From NCBI GenBank assembly GCA_001796495.1, contig MGMR01000073.1, positions 1 to 21,258 of the forward strand: DNA of 21,258 nt, read 5' to 3'. Shown in pieces: positions 1-7,188 of the stretch. Position 1 is the stretch's first letter, and every line of letters begins with the position of its first letter. The notes under the pieces were generated by a model. That model ran no database searches and was not told the origin of the DNA. It saw only the letters and a program-made list of their open reading frames with translations. Position numbers and translations under genes: made by a program. The DNA is from Chloroflexi bacterium RBG_13_51_18 (GTDB lineage: Bacteria; Chloroflexota; Dehalococcoidia; Dehalococcoidales; RBG-16-60-22).

Positions 1-78
1 GGGACCGAGGCCAATCACCAAAAGATCGCATACTCCAATCCTCAGCGGCTCCTCTGATGTTTCTTCATACGTAGAGTT
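1..78 (-). CDS. Possible N-terminus of a dinucleotide-binding flavoprotein, cut by the window edge
   Basis: Read on the minus strand, this stretch is open from a TAA at 79-81 to the window edge. It ends with the residues VCDLLVIGLGP, which resembles the first beta strand and glycine-rich loop of an FAD or NAD(P) Rossmann fold (usual form DxxVIGxGPAG). No ATG, GTG or TTG lies at the expected place. A CTG at 43-45 follows the purine-rich AGAGGAG with a spacing of only a few bases, so the start is uncertain. If real, the gene continues leftward beyond the window. Only about 26 codons are visible, so chance resemblance cannot be excluded. Confidence 0.3.
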
Positions 79-179
79 TTATCTCACTTACCCGAGGTTT
101 TCAACCGGGCAAAGGCAATTTATTACCTTTTCATTTATTTCGGTTTCCTATCAATCAAAAAGGAGGGAGGAAAAGCAGC

Positions 180-257
180 TGGTGGAGCTGACCGGGATCG
201 AACCGGCGACCTCTTGACTGCCAGTCAAGTTGGCCAAGACGGACCGGATTCCACTCC
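180..257 (-). pseudogene. Truncated or degenerate tRNA-Ala(GGC); possible attachment-site remnant
   Basis: On the minus strand, 229 down to 180 reads as a perfect 3' portion of a tRNA. There is a 5-bp anticodon stem (CTTGA/TCAAG) with loop CTGGCAG and anticodon GGC (complement of 220-222), a 5-base variable loop, a T-arm with loop TTCGATC, the acceptor strand CAGCTCC, an A discriminator and an encoded CCA at 180-182. The 5' half is not tRNA-like. No TAGCTCAG-type D-arm is present and there is no U at position 8. The best acceptor partner is GGAGTGG at 257-251, which pairs 6 of 7 with one wobble. Either an old tRNA has decayed, or only the 3' half was left when an element integrated into a tRNA-Ala gene, a common target of tyrosine recombinases. 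In the second case the element lies to the right of about 230. Confidence 0.6.
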
Positions 258-339
258 AATACCATCCTCTTTCTTATAAGATGTAATGAAGACAGCAGTG
301 CAAGCAAGAACCGGATGACCTTTGAGCTTTGCCTCATCG

Positions 340-368
340 TTGACTTTCATTAGGAAGCAGTTCATTAT
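340..368 (+). promoter_or_regulatory. Weak sigma70-like promoter candidate for the CocE-like gene
   Basis: TTGACT at 340-345 and CATTAT at 363-368 are separated by 17 bases. The -10 matches only 4 of 6, and the predicted start near 375 leaves a very short leader before the ribosome site AAGGGAGGT at 376-384. Confidence 0.25.
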
Positions 369-390
369 TCTGAACAAGGGAGGTAACAAT

Positions 391-2418
391 ATGAATAAAT
401 CCAATCAAAAAAGGATTACTCCGAACATTACGCTCAAAACGCGCTCCGCCCGCACGCTTATCCTTATTCTGCTGGCCGCCATTGTACCGGTCAATTCGGC
501 TATGACCCCACTGCTAGCTCAGCCCCGCCCCCCTATGACTGACGAGGAGAGGGCGAAGCGCTGGGCAGTCGAGAACGAGCTCGTCTCACTCGCCGTTATC
601 GAGCGAAAGTTAATGATCCCGATGCGCGACGGCGTCCGCATCGCTGCTGACGTCTATTACCCGAAGGACTCCTCCAAGAAATACCCTGCGATCTGGGTGC
701 GCACGCCCTACAACTTCAACTACTGGGACATCTCGTGCGGCTGTCCCCGGGACATGAGTGGGGCGCTCAACGCGGTCAAGCACGGCTACGCCTGGGTCGA
801 TATGCAGGAGCGCGGCCAGTTCTTCTCCGATGGCGAGTGGGACGTCCTCGGCTTTCCCTTCACGGATGCCGAGGATGAGGTCGCCTGGATCGTCGCACAG
901 CCGTGGTCAAACGGAAAAGTCGGAACTACTGGCTGTTCATCGACGGCCGAGTGGCAGATCGGCGCCGTAGCCCAAGACCTCCCGGGGTACGCGGCCTTCA
1001 ACGCCCAAGGCTTCGGCTGCGGCGTCGGGCGCATCGGCCCTTTCTATGAACAGGGGAACTGGTACCGCGGCGGCGTCTTCATGATGTACAACATCGAATG
1101 GTTCTACGGAAACCAGAAGCCGCAGCGTCCGATGTTTCCGCCGGATACCTCCCGGGAAGATCTGATCCGCTTGTCCAAAGCCTGGGACCTCGCGGCCCGG
1201 ATGCCGCCGGTCGTCTGGTCGAAGGCGTTCTGGCATCTCCCCGTCCAGGATATCCTCAAGGCGGTGGAAGGACCGAAGGGCCCCTTCGCAGATCCTATAT
1301 CCGTGGGAAGCGGCGGAGAAATGATAAAGCGCACCCCAAACGACCCGAGGTGGTATAAGGGCGCGCTCTTTCACGACAACATGCGCATCAACGTTCCGGG
1401 CCTGTGGTATATGTCATATTACGACATCGCCATTGCACCCAACATGGAGATGTATAATTTCGTCCGGCGGACGGCGAAAGGAGAGGCGGCTAACCAGCAG
1501 TGGGCTATCATCGCCCCGGTCGGGCACTGCCAGTTCACCCGGGCGACAGAGAAGACAATCGTCGGTGAGCGCGACATGGGGGATGCCCGGCTTAATTACG
1601 AGGAAATTATGTACGCCTTCTTTGACCGTTTCCTCAAGGGTGAGAAAAGCACCATGCTCGATACTTTGCCAAAGGTGTCTTATTATACAATGGGGATGAA
1701 TAGGTGGCAGAAGTCGGACACTTGGCCGCCCATGGACGCGAAGCCGATAACGTTCTACCTATCGAGTGGCGGCAAGGCCAACACGCTGAACGGCGACGGG
1801 GAGCTTGTCCTAAAGCCACCGTCGACCGATATGCCGGACAAGTTCACCTATGACCCGATGGATCCGGTCCCGACGCGGGGAGGCTACCGCACGACGGGAA
1901 ATGCGGGGGGAATTGACGGCTCCTACGACCAGCGCAAGGTTGAAGAGCGACCCGACGTCCTGGTCTATACCTCAGCCCCGTTCAATAAGGGACTTGAGGT
2001 CACCGGATGGATGACGCCGACTCTCTACGTGTCGTCGGACGTCAAGGACACCGATTTCACGGTGAAGGTCATCGATGTCTATCCGGATGGCCGGGCCTTC
2101 ACTCTGGACGAATCCATCCAGCGCATGCGCTACCGGGAGGGGTACGACAAGCCCCCGGTGTGGATGGAAGCCGGGAAAGTGTATAGGGTCACGCTACTGC
2201 CGCTCGTGACAAGCAACTACTTCGACGTTGGCCACCGGCTTCGGGTCGAGGTGAGCAGCAGCAGTTTCCCCGAGTACGAACGCAACCTTAACACGGGCGG
2301 AAATAACCATGATGAGGTGAAGGCTATAGTGGCGCATAATTCAGTTCACCACTCGGCGAAGTATCCCTCGTCGATCACGCTTTCCGCGATGAAGTCTCTA
2401 AATGAAAATCCGCGATAA
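391..2418 (+). CDS. Exported CocE/NonD-type hydrolase (X-Pro dipeptidyl-peptidase S15-like)
   Basis: This encodes a 675-residue alpha/beta hydrolase of the CocE/NonD, X-Pro dipeptidyl-peptidase group, which cleaves esters, acyl-amides or Xaa-Pro dipeptides. The ATG at 391 is preferred over an upstream in-frame ATG at 322 because AAGGGAGGT sits at 376-384 and a signal peptide (about residues 18-44) follows. The N-terminal motif GVRIAADVYYP, then RGQFFSDGEW (family form RGRGxSxGxF), is typical. Probable catalytic residues are Ser183 in GCSSTAEWQ, Asp345 in YYDIA and His379 in GHCQF. The nucleophile elbow departs from the usual GxSYxGxxQ: the Tyr and second Gly are Ser and Ala. The C-terminal part from about residue 450 fits the jelly-roll domain of the family (VTGWMTPTLYVSSD, HRLRVEVSSSSFPEYERNLNTG). 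It is G+C-rich compared with the genes to its right. The substrate is unknown. Confidence 0.9.
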   Translation: MNKSNQKRITPNITLKTRSARTLILILLAAIVPVNSAMTPLLAQPRPPMTDEERAKRWAVENELVSLAVIERKLMIPMRDGVRIAADVYYPKDSSKKYPAIWVRTPYNFNYWDISCGCPRDMSGALNAVKHGYAWVDMQERGQFFSDGEWDVLGFPFTDAEDEVAWIVAQPWSNGKVGTTGCSSTAEWQIGAVAQDLPGYAAFNAQGFGCGVGRIGPFYEQGNWYRGGVFMMYNIEWFYGNQKPQRPMFPPDTSREDLIRLSKAWDLAARMPPVVWSKAFWHLPVQDILKAVEGPKGPFADPISVGSGGEMIKRTPNDPRWYKGALFHDNMRINVPGLWYMSYYDIAIAPNMEMYNFVRRTAKGEAANQQWAIIAPVGHCQFTRATEKTIVGERDMGDARLNYEEIMYAFFDRFLKGEKSTMLDTLPKVSYYTMGMNRWQKSDTWPPMDAKPITFYLSSGGKANTLNGDGELVLKPPSTDMPDKFTYDPMDPVPTRGGYRTTGNAGGIDGSYDQRKVEERPDVLVYTSAPFNKGLEVTGWMTPTLYVSSDVKDTDFTVKVIDVYPDGRAFTLDESIQRMRYREGYDKPPVWMEAGKVYRVTLLPLVTSNYFDVGHRLRVEVSSSSFPEYERNLNTGGNNHDEVKAIVAHNSVHHSAKYPSSITLSAMKSLNENPR

Positions 2419-2508
2419 AGGGAACGGCGGATCTGCGACAGATCGTGGGCAAATTTAGAGGAAATGGCAAGGAATTCTAGCTGAAATTTTTCGATTTCCA
2501 GGCACGGG

Positions 2509-2530
2509 GATGCTGCCAGGAGGCAGCATC
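2509..2530. terminator. Perfect 9-bp hairpin in the convergent gap
   Basis: GATGCTGCC and GGCAGCATC (2509-2517 and 2522-2530) form a perfect stem closed by an AGGA loop. It lies between two convergent genes and could end transcription from either side. No strong T-tract follows on either strand, so Rho-independent action is uncertain. Confidence 0.5.
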
Positions 2531-2552
2531 AGATTGATTTGGGATGATATGG

Positions 2553-3566
2553 CTATGAACAATTGTGAGAAAGCTTATTAATTGTATGATAGGCATTCTT
2601 CATTTTTTCTGCATTTGATAACACTTGACTGGCTGCAGTTAGATCCTGAACAGCATTGCCCACCGACTTGAAAAGAGTTATCTCGCTCTCAGAACTCCTC
2701 CCCGGCTTTAGTCCCGCTAGGATTTCTCCAATCTCAGCCTGAATATTTTTTTTGTCTATAAGGCCCTGCTGCATGGGAATGATTAAGTCTCCTGCCTCAG
2801 ACAGGCTTGAATCCCTATGGTCAACTACTATCTTAGCCCTAACAACAGTCTCGCCGGGTATTTCGCGCACATGAGGTTTATAAGACCCAACAGCATTGAT
2901 ATGCACGCCAGGCTTCAGGTCTCGGTCAACGAAAACTGGAGACCCAGATGTGGTAACCGTACAGATAATGTCGGCCTGTCTAAGTACCTGTGACGACTCA
3001 GCAATCTCAATATCCAAGAGGAGTTTTTCCCTCATCTCGTTGATATATTTCTTAGCTATTTCAGCGTCTAACTCAAAAATATAAGCTTTCTTGATCGGCC
3101 GAACAGCAACTATGGCTTCTAGTTGGGTCCTCCCTTGAATACCCGCCCCGAAGATCGCAGCTACCTGGGCATCTTGTCTAGCCAGTACATCTGTAGCCGC
3201 TCCCGAGGCTGCCCCAGTCCTCAAGGCGGTTAAATAACTTCCATCCATGACTGCCAACGGCACTCCTGTAGAGACGTCAAGGACAAACATAAGAGCATAT
3301 ACAAGTGGCAGGCCTTTACGGGGGTTATCATCACATAAGGAAATAACCTTGAGGCCTATTTGTTTGCATTTGGGAAGATAGGAAGGCATTATCAGAGTCG
3401 TTGTCTTATACTCGGGGATTTCAAGATGCGTCCGGGGCGGGACAACTGCCTGCCCAGAGGAAAGTTGAATAAAAGCTTCCTTGGCTACTTTAATCGCCTC
3501 ATGCATGGGCAATACGCGCTTTATGTCTTCCGCTGTAAAAAACCTCAAATTAAAAAGTAGGCTCAT
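2553..3566 (-). CDS. Ornithine cyclodeaminase / mu-crystallin family oxidoreductase
   Basis: This 337-residue protein has the usual length and layout of the ornithine cyclodeaminase/mu-crystallin family, NAD(P)-dependent enzymes that include ornithine cyclodeaminase (ornithine to proline), alanine dehydrogenase and 1-pyrroline-2-carboxylate reductase. Candidate substrate-binding residues are Arg45, Lys73 (GLKVIS) and Arg116 (YLTALRTGAASG). The Rossmann dinucleotide motif GAGIQG spans 140-145, followed by the typical ADIICTVTTSGSPVF and HINAVGSYKP stretches. There is no signal peptide, so it is cytoplasmic. The start has AGGAG at 3574-3578, seven bases away. It follows the MFS gene on the same strand after 126 bases with no visible terminator, so co-transcription is plausible. 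Which of the family reactions it performs cannot be told from the sequence; an enzyme yielding proline would fit the peptidases around it. Confidence 0.88.
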   Translation of the reverse strand: MSLLFNLRFFTAEDIKRVLPMHEAIKVAKEAFIQLSSGQAVVPPRTHLEIPEYKTTTLIMPSYLPKCKQIGLKVISLCDDNPRKGLPLVYALMFVLDVSTGVPLAVMDGSYLTALRTGAASGAATDVLARQDAQVAAIFGAGIQGRTQLEAIVAVRPIKKAYIFELDAEIAKKYINEMREKLLLDIEIAESSQVLRQADIICTVTTSGSPVFVDRDLKPGVHINAVGSYKPHVREIPGETVVRAKIVVDHRDSSLSEAGDLIIPMQQGLIDKKNIQAEIGEILAGLKPGRSSESEITLFKSVGNAVQDLTAASQVLSNAEKMKNAYHTINKLSHNCS

Positions 3567-3692
3567 CTCATTTCTCCTAAATAACCGACTTTATTATCCT
3601 TTCCAGAACCTCTGAAGCAAATGTAATTGGAATGGACTCTTGCCGAATTATGGACAAAAGGAGATTGCTGCTGTCTGTGCTGGAGAATCAAT

Positions 3693-5009
3693 TTAGGGTC
3701 CGCTCCCCTTGGCTTGTTCCATTTTATTTGAATGTATAACCCTTGGCGCAATGAAAAACCATGCCCAACCCAGGCACTGCACTAATAGAAACCCCGCAAA
3801 GGTTACTTGAAACGCAAGTTGAGGACTCGCGCCAGAGCCCTTTAACGCATCGATCGCCACACCCATCAACCATTGCCAGACGAATGCGCCCGCGAACAAT
3901 AGCGTGTTGTGAGCAGTGTTAGCACGGCCAGCATGTGTTTTAGGAAAAGCCGGTCCAATAGTGCACTGCGCCAGGATCAAAGATGTAGAAGCTAAAGCAT
4001 AAAAGAGCCACAACCACCAAGCGCCACGCTCGCCCAACGCAACAATTATTGCCTGAACAACAAGCCCCACTGCCATTAACTGCAATGCATAGCGGATTAC
4101 CGGAATTCCACGGCGCTCCAACTTGGGTGTTAGATAACTGTTGAAAACAAATCCGCCAAGAAGTGTAAGGTTAAACCAAAAGAGAATCCTTGCCGTTACG
4201 ATAGCAGAATGACCCAATACTTCCACCATCCAGGGGCCGATCCATAGAGTTTGAATGGCAGTGAAACCGCCGTAATTGACTGCACCCAGCAGCATTGTCC
4301 GCAAAAAATAAGGATGCTTAAAAATCATACTGTAGCCCCTGGTCTCAGTCTTCTGCGGCAAGGCAATCTGTAGAGGCAGTTTACGACCCCGCAACGGACT
4401 TTCTGCAATCCGCGGCAATGACCAGATCAGTACAATAGCCACTACCATTAACACCGCCATGCCGGCAAATATGCCCCGCCAGCCCACAACCGGCAACAGG
4501 GACCGCGCCGGTATTGTAGTCAGCAGTACTCCGGACGTGCCCGCCACAAGCATCAATGACCCTAGCTGACCTTGACGGTCCGCCGGATACCACGCCCGGA
4601 ATGCTGTTAATGCCGCCATAAGGCAAACCGAAACCCCAGCCCCAATTAAAGCCCGGGCAAGCCATAGAATGCTGAAGTTGTGCGCCAACGAAAATAATAT
4701 TGAACCAGCGCACGCGACCAACAACGCCAATGATTCAGTGCGACGCGGCCCAACCCTATCGAGGCCAATCCCAAGAGGCAGTTGCATCAGTCCAAAGGCA
4801 ATGAGGTAGGCGCTGGAGAGTAGACCGAGATCGCTATGACTCAGCTGTAAATCACTCATCAAGTCCGTTGCGATCACCGCGTTGATTGCACGAAACGCGT
4901 ACGACAGTACATAGGCAAAGGCAAAGGGCAAAAAGACCCTTATGGCCAATGCTCCCGTGATCGGGAGTTGCGGCGTTTTCAAAACGGCCTGATTTTGTTC
5001 GTTCAGCAA
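3693..5009 (-). CDS. Major facilitator superfamily transporter
   Basis: This is a 438-residue integral membrane protein with about 12 hydrophobic segments and the MFS loop 2-3 signature GLDRVGPRRTE after the second segment. A charged central loop (RIAESPLRGRKLPLQ to TETRGYS) separates the two halves. It is predicted to be a secondary transporter in the inner membrane; the substrate cannot be read from the sequence. The start codon is TTG, supported by an excellent ribosome site AAAGGAGG at 5016-5023, six bases upstream. The next gene on the strand is the ornithine-cyclodeaminase-family enzyme, so the pair may import and process one small molecule such as an amino acid or short peptide. Confidence 0.88.
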   Translation of the reverse strand: MLNEQNQAVLKTPQLPITGALAIRVFLPFAFAYVLSYAFRAINAVIATDLMSDLQLSHSDLGLLSSAYLIAFGLMQLPLGIGLDRVGPRRTESLALLVACAGSILFSLAHNFSILWLARALIGAGVSVCLMAALTAFRAWYPADRQGQLGSLMLVAGTSGVLLTTIPARSLLPVVGWRGIFAGMAVLMVVAIVLIWSLPRIAESPLRGRKLPLQIALPQKTETRGYSMIFKHPYFLRTMLLGAVNYGGFTAIQTLWIGPWMVEVLGHSAIVTARILFWFNLTLLGGFVFNSYLTPKLERRGIPVIRYALQLMAVGLVVQAIIVALGERGAWWLWLFYALASTSLILAQCTIGPAFPKTHAGRANTAHNTLLFAGAFVWQWLMGVAIDALKGSGASPQLAFQVTFAGFLLVQCLGWAWFFIAPRVIHSNKMEQAKGSGP

Positions 5010-5352
5010 GCGAGGCCTCCTTTAGCTCACGATCTAGCACCGCACGATTAGCCGTGCCCCAAACTTCGGCAATATTGGCGCCTCTGCAGGAATCACAGCT
5101 TGCCAGTCAAATTTAATTTGAATACATTCACATTGCCCAAAAGAAGAGAACAAAATGATGCCGGCCGGTAGGTAAAGAGACAGTCCAGCATCATTGTACA
5201 CAAGCCAAACTTCTATCCCTTATATCTCAAGTTTTATGAAGCTCTAAAAAAATCAATAGGCCAAAAATTCGGCCAAACATAGGTTTATAGTATTAAGGTT
5301 TCCAACCAGATAGAAGAGCAATTATGCAAATCCGACTGTGGCAATTGACTAT
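5010..5352. other. Intergenic region upstream of the MFS gene
   Basis: No gene is visible in these 343 bases. They hold the MFS ribosome site (5016-5023), a GCACG/CGTGC inverted repeat (5042-5057) that could form a hairpin in the MFS leader, and a 15-bp AT-rich palindrome TCAAATTTAATTTGA (5107-5121), a possible operator. A minus-strand TTGACT overlaps this palindrome but has no convincing -10 partner. No clear terminator follows the C69 gene that ends at 5353. Confidence 0.5.
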
Positions 5353-7008
5353 TTACTTTTGCGCTTTCTCTAAAAGTGCACGCCACCAGTCTGGAGCCTC
5401 ATGTACCTTAGAAACCCAAGATTTATCATAATACCAAGTTATAAGATAAGCGGCTAATTCTCGCCAGGTATCTAGAACGCGGTTCGCATTTTCTTCACAG
5501 TAGGCACTCAAGTACTCTATAGCTAAAGATGGATTCTGCTCGTATAAACTATAGGCCTCCTCATCAATTGCTGCTTGCCTATTAAGTTCACGACTTTCCA
5601 GTGCAATCTGCAACTTTTGAACTTCTTTTATCATGTGTTCATACTGGAGCCGAGTCCAATTTGCCACAAGGTTAAATATCCAGAAAGCAGAGTCCCAGCT
5701 AAAATTAGTTTCGATTCCTGTAGTATACGCCTTAGGAAGTCTTGTGACCCCGGCATAGAAGGGGACATAGACAGTGGCATCACCCCATCCCCCAATCCCT
5801 ACCCACATAACTCCCCCTATCGGGTCTGGGAGCCAATTCCTGCTCTGACTGATGACTATTGATGGACCAGTTAGATCTGGAATCGTATCCCTCATATTTG
5901 GCGTTCCCGCTGGCCACCAAGGACATCTAAAAGGTCCTGCGGCAAGTCCTTTGGTGCGGTCAAATTCTGTGCCTTCTAGTTGGTCAGCTAAGATTTTTCT
6001 AATATCCAAAATAGTGAGTTTCTTGTCAGGCTTGATAGGATTGGGATACCCATCTGCGTCTGGCTTCAGGTTCTGGGAGGGAGCAACAAGACTGAGTGCC
6101 CTCCACACGCGAATATTGTTCGACTTTTTTCCCCAATATGCCAGGTCCCACCGGAATGGCTTCCCTCCCTTGGGATCCCACCACCCATGTTTTATAGCCA
6201 ACGATTTTACGTTTGACGATGCCATAAAATTTGCTTTATCCGCTAGATCAATTTCACCGATGATACTCTCATTGGCACTTATCGCAAATTTGTCATCCGG
6301 AATCCTCATTGCGCACCATGCCGCGCCTGGTTCGCCAGAATTTTTCTTCCAGTTCGGCCCAGCGGGAACGATCTCGAAGGCCCAAACTTCATTTTTATCA
6401 GCTAATGAAAGGAATTCTCCAACTTCTGGCTGCCAAGCGTTCCAGCCGTACTTCTCCATGAGAGAGCCAACGATTTCAATAGCTTCTCTTGCCGTTGAAG
6501 CTCTTTCTAAAGCAACTTTTGTTACATCGGTTAACCTCAGTATCGCATCAGAATTCTTTGAAGGGCTTAATTCTTTCCGACAACCTCCTCCGAGCGTTGT
6601 TTCACCAACCGACACTTGCTTCTCGTTCATAATAGGCCACCAATCGCCCATTACATGGGCATAGGTATGTTCGACCTCGGGTATTTCCTGAGTGGGGCCT
6701 GATCGAACAGGGGGGGCTACTTCCAACCTATTTTTATCATATTCGTTATAACCTTTGACGACGCGAGTATCGCCACGACCATGTGATGCAGCTGGGACAA
6801 GCCAAATTCTCACGCAACCGGCGGTTTGAGTGGAGACGACAGATCCATCGAGCATGGCGTCCTTCCCTATCATAAAAGAATTGCACTTATTCACTAACAC
6901 CGAAACTGACGATGCCGATGGAGCTGAGACATAACCTACCGAGAATAGGAGAAGTAATAAAGCAGCTAACATGGGAGTCATGACAGCATTCTTCCCTTTC
7001 TTATACAT
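5353..7008 (-). CDS. Exported C69-family dipeptidase
   Basis: This 551-residue protein belongs to the C69 (formerly U34) dipeptidases, N-terminal-nucleophile hydrolases that cleave dipeptides. A hydrophobic export segment covers about residues 11-32. The expected nucleophile is Cys42 in KCNSFMIGKDAMLDGS, matching the family pattern C(T/N)S-IxGK-x-DGS that becomes the N-terminus after processing. Further family features are VSVGETT, the acidic FLSLADKNEVWAFEIV stretch and MRIPDDKFAISANES. An aromatic-rich helical C-terminal region (about 440-551) follows. The start has AAGGAGG at 7015-7021, six bases upstream. The gene lies 180 bases behind the TonB-dependent receptor on the same strand, suggesting periplasmic cleavage of peptides imported by that receptor, although a promoter of its own may exist. 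Confidence 0.88.
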   Translation of the reverse strand: MYKKGKNAVMTPMLAALLLLLFSVGYVSAPSASSVSVLVNKCNSFMIGKDAMLDGSVVSTQTAGCVRIWLVPAASHGRGDTRVVKGYNEYDKNRLEVAPPVRSGPTQEIPEVEHTYAHVMGDWWPIMNEKQVSVGETTLGGGCRKELSPSKNSDAILRLTDVTKVALERASTAREAIEIVGSLMEKYGWNAWQPEVGEFLSLADKNEVWAFEIVPAGPNWKKNSGEPGAAWCAMRIPDDKFAISANESIIGEIDLADKANFMASSNVKSLAIKHGWWDPKGGKPFRWDLAYWGKKSNNIRVWRALSLVAPSQNLKPDADGYPNPIKPDKKLTILDIRKILADQLEGTEFDRTKGLAAGPFRCPWWPAGTPNMRDTIPDLTGPSIVISQSRNWLPDPIGGVMWVGIGGWGDATVYVPFYAGVTRLPKAYTTGIETNFSWDSAFWIFNLVANWTRLQYEHMIKEVQKLQIALESRELNRQAAIDEEAYSLYEQNPSLAIEYLSAYCEENANRVLDTWRELAAYLITWYYDKSWVSKVHEAPDWWRALLEKAQK

Positions 7009-7078
7009 CTAATTCCTCCTTATTTTGGCTATGGAGACTAAGTACTAGGTGCAATAATCATCTATGTCTTTGAACCTT

Positions 7079-7106
7079 ATTATCAAAACGCACCCCTTGA
7101 ACTCAA
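7079..7106 (-). promoter_or_regulatory. Possible promoter for the C69 dipeptidase
   Basis: On the minus strand, TTGAGT (7101-7106) and GATAAT (7079-7084; 5 of 6 to TATAAT) are 16 bases apart, about 70 bases before the start codon. This would allow expression separate from the receptor. Confidence 0.3.
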
Positions 7107-7158
7107 CTTCTCCCCTCCAATTATTCCTGCTGGAAAGGAATTGTTGTTCTATTTATTA

Positions 7159-7184
7159 CCTTTCTTCTTCTTTTCTTCTTCTTT
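7159..7184 (-). repeat. Purine tract just after the receptor stop codon
   Basis: An unbroken run of A and G on the minus strand, built mainly of GAA units, starts within 5 bases of the receptor stop codon. It is low-complexity DNA of unknown role. Confidence 0.6.
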
Positions 7185-7188
7185 ATTC

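Noticed and set aside
155..337. Minus-strand frame of 60 codons over the tRNA fragment
   Set aside because: Its C-terminal residues are simply the translation of the tRNA 3' half; no ribosome site or protein motif.
322..390. Upstream in-frame ATG for the CocE-like gene
   Set aside because: It would bury the AAGGGAGGT ribosome site inside the gene and put 23 extra residues before the signal peptide.
937..1374. Antisense frame of 145 codons inside the CocE-like gene
   Set aside because: Shadow of a G+C-rich gene in another frame; the sense frame has clear family motifs.
5852..6664. Plus-strand frame of 270 codons
   Set aside because: Lies entirely antisense to the C69 dipeptidase, whose motifs and ribosome site are clear; no motif in the antisense product.
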